Shown here: positions 1 through 5,030 of the stretch, in pieces
Layout: each line of letters begins with the position of its first letter
Position numbering within the stretch: position 1 is the stretch's first letter
Assembly (NCBI GenBank): GCA_025352845.1
Contig: JANXSC010000493.1
Span: 1-5,030, forward strand
Length of the DNA stretch: 5,030 bases
Direction: 5' to 3'
Source of the DNA: Opitutaceae bacterium
GTDB taxonomy: Bacteria; Verrucomicrobiota; Verrucomicrobiia; Opitutales; Opitutaceae
Program-made: the position numbers and the translations under genes
Notes under the pieces: model-generated
The model's database searches: none
Seen by the model: only the letters and a program-made list of their open reading frames with translations
What the model was told of the DNA's origin: nothing

Positions 1-628
1 GTCCGCTCGCGAGCGGCAGACGCACGAGGAGCGCGACGCCGCGCTGCTGCGCCTCGGCTAAGAGCGTGGGAATGGGTTTCTGCCGAAAAATATTAAAGAT
101 GATCTGGAGCGCCGCGACGCCCTCGGTCCGCGCGCAGAACAGAGCCTCGTCCATCGACTCCACGCTCGCGCCAAAGTCGCGAATCTTCCCCTCGCGCTTC
201 AGCTCGCGCAGGTGCTCGAAGACCTCGCCCCGCTGCAGCACGTCGCCCGGCACGCAGTGGAGCTGTGTGAGATCGATCGTCTCGACACCGAGGCGTTTGA
301 GCGAGGCCTCGGTGTGCTGGCGAATGCCGTCGCGGGAGAAATTCGCCGGCCAGCCGGGCGGCGAAAAGCGGCCGAGTTTGGTGGCGACGTAGATTTTTCT
401 GCGCGCAGCCGGCGTCTCGCGTAAAAATTTCCCGATGAGCGTCTCGCTGCGGCCCATGCCGTAAACGTCCGCCGTATCGAAGAGCGTGGTGCCCGCCTCG
501 TAGGCCGCGCGCAGCGTGGCGAGCGCGGTCTCCTCCGAGACGTTGCCCCAGCCGGCACCGAGCTGCCAGGTGCCAAGACCGATTTCGCCGACGGCGCGGC
601 CGGTGCGGCCGAAGATGCGGGTGTTCAT
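1..628 (-). CDS. Aldo/keto reductase, 3' end cut by window edge
   Basis: NAD(P)H-dependent oxidoreductase of the aldo/keto reductase superfamily, expected to be a soluble cytoplasmic TIM barrel reducing aldehydes or ketones; the substrate cannot be told from sequence. I translated the frame by hand: 209 complete codons, starting MNTRIFGRTGRAVGEIGLGT, a typical family N-terminus, and running off the left edge without a stop. The full family length is usually about 300 or more residues, so roughly the last third is missing. The catalytic tetrad is intact: Asp51 and Tyr56 in FDTADVYG, Lys84 in VATKLG, His124 in LTQLHC. Later barrel strands are visible at IRDFGASVES (about 149-158), ALQIIFNIF (173-181) and LLVRLPLASG (200-209). 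The ATG at 626-628 is the only sensible start; no Shine-Dalgarno precedes it. It begins 25 nt after the stop of the upstream lipoprotein gene on the same strand, so co-transcription is likely. Family assignment is firm; physiological role is unknown. Confidence 0.95.
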   Translation of the reverse strand, partial: MNTRIFGRTGRAVGEIGLGTWQLGAGWGNVSEETALATLRAAYEAGTTLFDTADVYGMGRSETLIGKFLRETPAARRKIYVATKLGRFSPPGWPANFSRDGIRQHTEASLKRLGVETIDLTQLHCVPGDVLQRGEVFEHLRELKREGKIRDFGASVESMDEALFCARTEGVAALQIIFNIFRQKPIPTLLAEAQQRGVALLVRLPLASG

Positions 629-653
629 CGGAACGAAGCGTGAGCGCGAACAA

Positions 654-2522
654 TCACCGCGCAAGTTCGCTCGCAGTCGCGGACACCTGGAGCGGCGTGC
701 GCTCCAGCTCGCTGAGCGCGTGGAGTTCGGCGAGGGCTTCGCGGTGGTCGAGTTCGAGGAGGAAGGACCACGCGGCGAGCACGCGGCGGTAGAAGAGCAC
801 GCGCTCGGCGGCGGTCTTACGGCTCAACGGGCGGGGCGGCTCGGTGGTGAGAATGGTGCCGGGGCCGATTTTTTCGGCGGCGGCGCGCACGGCGGGGTCG
901 GGGGAAGTTTTCGCCCACGCGACGATGCCGGCGCGGCGGCCGGCGGCCCAGCGCGCGACGGCCTCGGCTTTCGCGCGGTCGAGGGTCGCGGGCTCGGCGT
1001 AGCCAGACTTCCAGAAGAGTTCGTTAGCGAGTGGGTTTTCGTCGGAGCCGCGCGGCAAAAAGAAATCGCGGCCATCCTCCTCAAGTTTTAGGAGGACCCG
1101 CTCGAACTCCAGCGCGGCGGCGGGCAACACGTCGCCCGTGTTTCCACTGGCGACGGCGGCTTTCCACGCGGGACGCAGCGTCTCGGTCCACGTGCGGCGC
1201 AGCTCGGTCAGCGCGCCGCGCCGACCACCGCGGCCGGGGCCGCCACCACCGCCACGGCCGCCGCGATCCCGGAGCGCGGTGTCGAGTTGGGCGCGCGTGC
1301 CGGCGAGGAGGAGATTTTTTTCCGCCGGCAAATCTTCGGCGAGCTGCTGGGTGAAACGCGCGAACTGGGCGGCGTGGGCGCGCAGCGCGGGATCGGGGGA
1401 CGAAATTTTTCCGGTGTCGACGGCGCGCTGGAAGTTTTCCACGGCGGCGCGAACCGCGGACGTCACGGCAAGTGTGCCGGTGAGTCGCGTCTCGATCAAT
1501 TTCGCCCACGCGTCGAGGTAGTGCTCCGAGGTCGCGCGCGGTTTGTCGATCGTGCGGTCGACAAGGGTGGCGGCTTCGTGCGCAGACGCGAACGAGGGCG
1601 CAGCGTGGAGTTTCGTTTCGCCCGTCATGAGATCGCGGCCGAGCAAAGCCTCGGCGAGAAAGCGTTCGTAGCCCAGCCAGCGCTCCGGGTCGGGGTCGGG
1701 ATCGCAGCCGGCGGCGATGGAGGCTTGGTCGGTGGCGGTGAAACCGGCGACGCGCAGGCGCACGCCGGCGGAACGGCCCGCGACCCAGTCGGGCACGGCG
1801 GTGAACCACGCGCGCGGTGGAGTCAGCGCGCGGGCGAGGCCGAGTTCGTGGAAGCCACCGGAGTGGCACTGCGTCATCGCAAACACAACGCGGCCGGCGC
1901 CAAGTCCCGTGGCGAGCACACGGCGGAGTTCGGCGACGCCGAGGATCTCGGAGTCGTCGGTCGACCAGCTGCCGCGGCGTCCACGGCGCATCTGCCACAG
2001 CGTGATGGCGCTCTCGCGGGCGTCGCCCTTGCCGGCGAGTTCGCCGTGATCGCCGACGAAGAGGTAGAGCGTGCCGCCGCCGCGCACGGTCGGGAGAATC
2101 TCTTCGCGCAGGGCGCGCAGGAAATTTTCCTTCGTGGCGGCGCGGTTGCGCGGGAGGATGCCGGGCTCCCACGATTGCACGAGGCGGCCGTCGATCTTGG
2201 TTTCGCGATGCACGTCGGCGAGGATCGGCGGCGCGCCCTCGCGATTGCCGATGCCGAAAAAGATCCACGTCGCCTCAGCCGGAAATTCGCGGCCGAGAAA
2301 GTCTGCGAGCGCGCGGGCCTGGAGATATTGCGAGTAGTGGTTCGTGAGCGGCGTGCCGCCGCCGGAGAGGAGGACGTAGGCGTCGCGGGGCTGGGACGTG
2401 CCCGGGGCAGTGCCGGCCGGCGACGGTGCGCGCGGCTCGGGGCTTGAGGCCGACGTGCAACCACCCAACGCGAAAACGGCGAGGAGAATGATGAGGCCAG
2501 GGAAAAGGAAGCGGCGCGACAC
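654..2522 (-). CDS. Predicted lipoprotein with clan CD (caspase/legumain-like) cysteine peptidase domain
   Basis: A 622-residue exported protein. Residues 1-21 form a lipoprotein signal peptide (Arg-Arg, a hydrophobic stretch, then FALGGC), giving lipid-modified Cys22. Residue +2 is Thr, not Asp, which by the E. coli rule favours the outer membrane. A Ser/Pro/Ala-rich tether follows (23-46). Residues about 47-295 look like a clan CD peptidase: first strand AYVLLSGGG (48-56), LYLFVGDHGE (152-161) with candidate catalytic His159, VVFAMTQCHSGGF (212-224) with candidate nucleophile Cys219, and GFTATDQASIAAGC (260-273) where these folds build the S1 pocket. The DHG motif recalls C13 legumains; exact family (C13 or C14) is unsettled. 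Residues about 330-622 are mostly helical and charged, with a Gly/Arg-rich segment near 418-436, and match nothing I recognise. The start is GTG: an in-frame TGA lies at 2565-2567 and no other start codon falls between, and the signal peptide begins here. No Shine-Dalgarno is seen. The aldo/keto reductase follows after 25 nt. The peptidase call is from motifs only; activity and substrate are unknown. Confidence 0.88.
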   Translation of the reverse strand: MSRRFLFPGLIILLAVFALGGCTSASSPEPRAPSPAGTAPGTSQPRDAYVLLSGGGTPLTNHYSQYLQARALADFLGREFPAEATWIFFGIGNREGAPPILADVHRETKIDGRLVQSWEPGILPRNRAATKENFLRALREEILPTVRGGGTLYLFVGDHGELAGKGDARESAITLWQMRRGRRGSWSTDDSEILGVAELRRVLATGLGAGRVVFAMTQCHSGGFHELGLARALTPPRAWFTAVPDWVAGRSAGVRLRVAGFTATDQASIAAGCDPDPDPERWLGYERFLAEALLGRDLMTGETKLHAAPSFASAHEAATLVDRTIDKPRATSEHYLDAWAKLIETRLTGTLAVTSAVRAAVENFQRAVDTGKISSPDPALRAHAAQFARFTQQLAEDLPAEKNLLLAGTRAQLDTALRDRGGRGGGGGPGRGGRRGALTELRRTWTETLRPAWKAAVASGNTGDVLPAAALEFERVLLKLEEDGRDFFLPRGSDENPLANELFWKSGYAEPATLDRAKAEAVARWAAGRRAGIVAWAKTSPDPAVRAAAEKIGPGTILTTEPPRPLSRKTAAERVLFYRRVLAAWSFLLELDHREALAELHALSELERTPLQVSATASELAR

Positions 2523-2619
2523 GGGGCGGAAGGGCGCGATGACGCCAGAGGTTCGCCGGGGAAGTCAATGGAGGCGGAAGCGCAGCGGGCCAAGCCCCGC
2601 ACACCCGCCCCAGCGGACC

Positions 2620-2638
2620 GGCGTAACGCCAGTGTTAC
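2620..2638. promoter_or_regulatory. Nested inverted repeats, candidate operator
   Basis: Two overlapping dyads are visible: GGCGT-A-ACGCC at 2620-2630, and GTAAC at 2623-2627 mirrored by GTTAC at 2634-2638 across six bases. They lie beside the AT-rich island in the middle of the divergent region, a sensible place for a regulator site. The arms are only 5 bp, so chance is a real alternative; the operator role is inference. Confidence 0.25.
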
Positions 2639-2641
2639 CGC

Positions 2642-2651
2642 ATTATTATTT
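2642..2651. promoter_or_regulatory. AT-rich island, possible promoter -10 area
   Basis: The run attattattt is the only marked AT-rich stretch in the otherwise GC-rich divergent region. Read on the minus strand it gives AATAATAAT, resembling a -10 element for the lipoprotein gene, about 120 bp upstream of its start. No matching -35 hexamer is evident on either strand, so direction and function are uncertain. Confidence 0.2.
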
Positions 2652-2707
2652 CGCGCGGCCGCCCGGGCGACGCGATTCATGGCGGCATCAGATTCGCACC
2701 GGGAACA

Positions 2708-2726
2708 AGTCGCAGGGGTTGCGACT
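2708..2726 (+). promoter_or_regulatory. Perfect stem-loop in the probable dsbD leader
   Basis: AGTCGCA at 2708-2714 pairs perfectly with TGCGACT at 2720-2726 around the five-base loop GGGGT. The hairpin ends 32 nt before the dsbD ATG, so it would sit in the 5' untranslated RNA if transcription starts upstream of it. As DNA it could equally be a protein-binding dyad. No T-tract follows, so it is not a standard terminator. No known riboswitch is recognised. Confidence 0.4.
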
Positions 2727-2758
2727 CCTCCTGATACCGCCAAGTTTCCACCACCGCC

Positions 2759-4906
2759 ATGATCCTCCGCCGCCTACCGCTCTTCGTTTCGTTGTGTCTG
2801 CTCGGGTTGCTGCTGGGCACCAAACACGCGTTCGGTGCCGTCGCCAGGCCTTCGTATGTGAAGGCCACGCTCGTCGCCGCCGATGCCGCGGTGCAATCCG
2901 GCACGCCGATCACGGTGGCGCTCCTGCTCGTCCACGAGCCGCACTGGCACACGTATTGGAAAAACCCCGGCACGGGCCTGCCGACCTCGTTGAAGTGGGA
3001 ACTGCCGCCGGGCTGGAAGGCCGGAGAGATTCAGTGGCCCGCGCCGCAGATTTTGAAAGACAGCAAGGGCAACATCGTCGGCAACGGCTACGAGGGGGAA
3101 TTGTTGCTTCCCGTCACGCTCACACCGCCCGCCGATCTCAGAGCGGGTGAGATGGTCGTGCTGAAAGCGGAGGCCGACTGGCTGATGTGTGCGGATGTCT
3201 GCGTGCCAGGCAGCGCGAGTGTCGCGCTGCAAATTCCCGTGGCCGCCGCTGGGCCCAAGCCGGACGCGACGTGGGGCGAAAAAATCCGCACGACGATTGC
3301 GGCGCTGCCGCGCGTGGAAGCTTCGTGGACGCTGACCGCCGTGCGCCGGGAGAAAACGGTGACGCTCGCCATCGTGCCGGCGCAGCCCGGAGCACCGGAG
3401 CCGCAGCGGCTGCATTTCTTTTCCGACGACGGACTCGTCGCCTACGACCAGCCGCAGGTGGCGCAGGCGGACGGCAAGGGCGGTTTCACTCTGACCATGC
3501 CATTGGCCGCCGACGCAGCACCAAACGTGGCGAAACTGGCCGGCGTGCTCATCTCGGAATCGGGTTGGTCGCCGGGCAACCCACGCCGCGGTCTGATCGT
3601 GGCTTCCGACCTCACTACGGCACCGGCGGGAGCGGCAGGACCGATGGCGGTCGCTGACGTCCCCACTCCAACTACCAGTCTCATCGGGACTCTGCTGCTG
3701 GCCTTCGTTGGGGGTCTGATCCTAAACCTGATGCCCTGTGTTTTCCCGGTGATCGGGATAAAAATTTTAGGCTTCGTCAATCAGGCGGGCCACCAACGCA
3801 GCAAGATCGTGGCGCACGGGCTGGCGTTCACCGTCGGCGTGTTGTTGTCGTTTTGGGCGCTCGCGGCGGTGCTGGCGATTTTGCGCGCGGGGGGCGATCA
3901 ACTCGGGTGGGGTTTCCAACTGCAGTCCGCGGCGTTCGTCTACGCGCTCGCGGTGGTGATGCTAGTTTTCGGGATGAACATGAGCGGGGTTTTTGAGTTT
4001 GGCCTCGGCGCGCCGGGGCTGGTGTCGAACGCGCCCTTCATGCAGAAACAAAAATCAAATTACATGGAGTCGTTTCTTACGGGTGTGCTCGCCACCGCAG
4101 TGGCGACACCGTGCAGCGCGCCGTTTCTCGCGCCGGCGCTGGGTGCGGCACTGGCGGTATCGACGTTTGAATCGTTCATCATCTTCACCGCGATCGCGGT
4201 GGGGCTTTCAACGCCGTATCTGCTGCTCTCGATTTTCCCGCAGGCCGTCAAAGTGCTGCCGCGCCCGGGCAGCTGGATGGAGACGTTTAAGAAAATCATG
4301 GCGTTTCCGCTCTACGCGACCGTCGGCTACCTCGTGTGGGTGCTGGCGGCGCAGACGAACGACGAGGGATTTCGCGGCGTGCTGTTCAGCCTCGTGCTGA
4401 TCGCGCTCGCGGTGTGGATGTATGGCCACTGGCGCGAGCCGGGCGCATCGGAGCGAAGCGCACGCTTCGGCGTGATCAGCTTGGTGGTCGTGGGCGCGCT
4501 CGGTCTTTGGCTGGGCTGGCCGCGCGGCATGCAGGCGCCGGACACCACGGACGGAAAAGCCCCCGCCATCGTCTGGGAACCCTGGAGTTCGGAGGCCGTG
4601 GCGCGGCTGCGGAGCGAAGGCCGAATCATCTACGTGGATTTCACGGCGCGTTGGTGCGCGACCTGCCAGACCAACAAGAAACTGGTGTTCGGATCGGATG
4701 ACGTGCTGCGAACGTTTGCGGAAAAGAAGGTCGCGACGCTCCGGGCCGACTGGACGAACCGCGACGCAAAGATTACGGCCGAACTCACCGCCTACAATCG
4801 ATCAGCCGTGCCGTTCAACGTCGTGTGGCTGCCGGGCAGGGAGAAGCCCGCGATTCTCCCAGAAATCCTCACGCCGGGGTTCGTGCTGAAGGCCGTGAAC
4901 CAGTAG
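2759..4906 (+). CDS. dsbD: Thiol:disulfide interchange protein, DsbD/ScsB type
   Basis: Inner-membrane protein that passes electrons from cytoplasmic thioredoxin to periplasmic partners, keeping their cysteines reduced (established for the DsbD family). Length 715, longer than E. coli DsbD (565) because of a larger periplasmic N-terminal part, nearer to ScsB. Order: signal peptide 1-27 (cleavage likely after AFGA); DsbD N-terminal immunoglobulin-like domain about 30-160 with HWHTYWKNPG (61-70) and redox pair Cys144/Cys148 in WLMCADVCVP; further periplasmic region to about 300; roughly eight membrane segments (near 308-335, 352-376, 386-408, 436-466, 469-492, 512-531, 539-556, 570-587) with Cys327 (NLMPCVFP) and Cys452 (ATPCSAPF); thioredoxin-like domain about 600-715 with WCATC (Cys633/Cys636) and probable cis-Pro684 in SAVPF. 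After signal removal exactly six cysteines remain, forming the three expected pairs. The ATG is the first start after an in-frame TGA at 2732-2734 and begins the signal peptide; no Shine-Dalgarno is visible. Whether it is better called ScsB is open. Confidence 0.96.
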   Translation: MILRRLPLFVSLCLLGLLLGTKHAFGAVARPSYVKATLVAADAAVQSGTPITVALLLVHEPHWHTYWKNPGTGLPTSLKWELPPGWKAGEIQWPAPQILKDSKGNIVGNGYEGELLLPVTLTPPADLRAGEMVVLKAEADWLMCADVCVPGSASVALQIPVAAAGPKPDATWGEKIRTTIAALPRVEASWTLTAVRREKTVTLAIVPAQPGAPEPQRLHFFSDDGLVAYDQPQVAQADGKGGFTLTMPLAADAAPNVAKLAGVLISESGWSPGNPRRGLIVASDLTTAPAGAAGPMAVADVPTPTTSLIGTLLLAFVGGLILNLMPCVFPVIGIKILGFVNQAGHQRSKIVAHGLAFTVGVLLSFWALAAVLAILRAGGDQLGWGFQLQSAAFVYALAVVMLVFGMNMSGVFEFGLGAPGLVSNAPFMQKQKSNYMESFLTGVLATAVATPCSAPFLAPALGAALAVSTFESFIIFTAIAVGLSTPYLLLSIFPQAVKVLPRPGSWMETFKKIMAFPLYATVGYLVWVLAAQTNDEGFRGVLFSLVLIALAVWMYGHWREPGASERSARFGVISLVVVGALGLWLGWPRGMQAPDTTDGKAPAIVWEPWSSEAVARLRSEGRIIYVDFTARWCATCQTNKKLVFGSDDVLRTFAEKKVATLRADWTNRDAKITAELTAYNRSAVPFNVVWLPGREKPAILPEILTPGFVLKAVNQ

Positions 4907-4917
4907 CACGCAGCGCA

Positions 4918-4946
4918 ATCGCGCAAAGCACGCTTTTGAGCGCGAT
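4918..4946 (+). terminator. Imperfect stem-loop after dsbD, possible terminator
   Basis: ATCGCGC (4918-4924) pairs with GCGCGAT (4940-4946), and AAAG (4925-4928) pairs with CTTT (4933-4936) around the loop CACG, leaving a small bulge at 4937-4939. It begins 11 nt after the dsbD stop codon, a usual place for a terminator. No run of T follows the stem, so it is not a classical Rho-independent terminator and may only stabilise the 3' end. Confidence 0.4.
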
Positions 4947-4992
4947 CGCTTATACCAGTGTCCCGTGAGAATTGGACTTATTTTCGCCCGAT

Positions 4993-5030
4993 GTAGCCGG
5001 GGTCGCCGACCCCGGACCGAGGTCAGCGAC
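4993..5030. repeat. GC-rich palindromic intergenic repeat, cut by window end
   Basis: CCGGGGTCG-C-CGACCCCGG (4997-5015) is a perfect palindrome with 9-bp arms. It is followed directly by GAGGTC-AGC-GAC (5019-5030), the left part of a second, similar dyad cut by the window edge. The two units share the pattern GGTC-NNC-GAC. From memory, such elements recur between genes in some Verrucomicrobiota; dispersal in this genome cannot be seen here. It could also act as a bidirectional transcription stop. Confidence 0.6.

Larger units (their letters stand above)
2523..2758. other. Divergent intergenic region (shared upstream region of both transcription units)
   Basis: This 236-bp stretch separates the GTG of the leftward lipoprotein gene from the ATG of the rightward dsbD gene, so it should hold promoters for both. 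In-frame stops at 2565-2567 (minus) and 2732-2734 (plus) close both reading frames, which fixes the two starts. It contains an inverted-repeat cluster, an AT-rich island and a hairpin, listed separately. No convincing -35/-10 pair, Shine-Dalgarno sequence or small gene was found. Confidence 0.8.

Noticed and set aside
93..653. A 186-codon minus-strand frame over the aldo/keto reductase
   Set aside because: It is Arg/His-rich and featureless, while the frame starting at 628 gives a clean aldo/keto reductase with all four catalytic residues.
1081..2268. A 395-codon open frame on the minus strand overlapping the lipoprotein gene in another frame
   Set aside because: The product is dominated by Arg and Pro with no plausible domain, a typical out-of-frame shadow in GC-rich coding sequence.
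1287..2447. A 386-codon open frame on the plus strand opposite the lipoprotein gene
   Set aside because: It lies wholly antisense to a gene with a clear signal peptide and peptidase motifs. Its product is rich in Gly, Ala, Arg and Glu without recognisable motifs, as expected for an antisense frame in GC-rich DNA.
2568..2762. A 64-codon plus-strand open frame filling the divergent intergenic region
   Set aside because: It has no ribosome site and an Ala/Arg/Pro-rich composition, and it overlaps the dsbD start out of frame. Nothing supports it as a real small gene.
2398..3150. A 250-codon plus-strand frame spanning the lipoprotein start, the intergenic region and the dsbD start
   Set aside because: It overlaps two well-supported genes and yields an Arg-rich product without domains.
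4936..5000. Possible promoter reading rightward (TTGAGC or TTGGAC with TATACC-like hexamer)
   Set aside because: The spacing between candidate -35 and -10 hexamers is wrong in every combination I tried, and no downstream gene is visible.

Overview
The window is GC-rich bacterial chromosome, densely coding, with two genes reading leftward and one reading rightward from a shared 236-bp divergent intergenic region. None of the three start codons has a recognisable Shine-Dalgarno sequence. The right edge carries a GC-rich 'ccggggtcgccgaccccgg' palindrome of a kind I associate with intergenic repeats in Verrucomicrobiota (Opitutaceae-like) genomes. That taxonomic guess is inference and only moderately secure. 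No rRNA, tRNA, CRISPR array or transposase was seen.

Leftward unit (minus strand): a GTG-started, 622-residue predicted lipoprotein (2522 to 654) is followed after 25 nt by an aldo/keto reductase (628 to beyond the left edge). The lipoprotein has a signal peptide with Cys22 in a lipobox and a clan CD (caspase/legumain-like) fold signature with a His159-Gly and Cys219 catalytic pair. It ends in a long, mostly helical C-terminal region that I do not recognise. The reductase keeps the complete Asp-Tyr-Lys-His catalytic tetrad. The short gap suggests one transcript, but the two functions have no obvious biochemical link.

Rightward unit (plus strand): a complete 715-residue DsbD/ScsB-type thiol:disulfide interchange protein (2759 to 4906). 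It has a signal peptide, a large periplasmic N-terminal domain with a CX3C pair, a membrane domain of about eight segments carrying one cysteine pair, and a C-terminal thioredoxin-like domain with WCATC. It would carry electrons from cytoplasmic thioredoxin across the inner membrane to periplasmic thiols.

Non-coding parts: the divergent region (2523-2758) contains an inverted-repeat cluster near 2620-2638, an AT-rich island at 2642-2651 and a perfect 7-bp-stem hairpin (2708-2726) in the probable dsbD leader. Downstream of dsbD (4907-5030) lie a hairpin that may help end transcription and the palindromic repeat cut by the window end. The most interesting gene is the caspase-like lipoprotein. 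It sits head-to-head with a thiol-reducing system, which allows a speculative but testable link, since a cysteine protease in the periplasm needs its thiol kept reduced.
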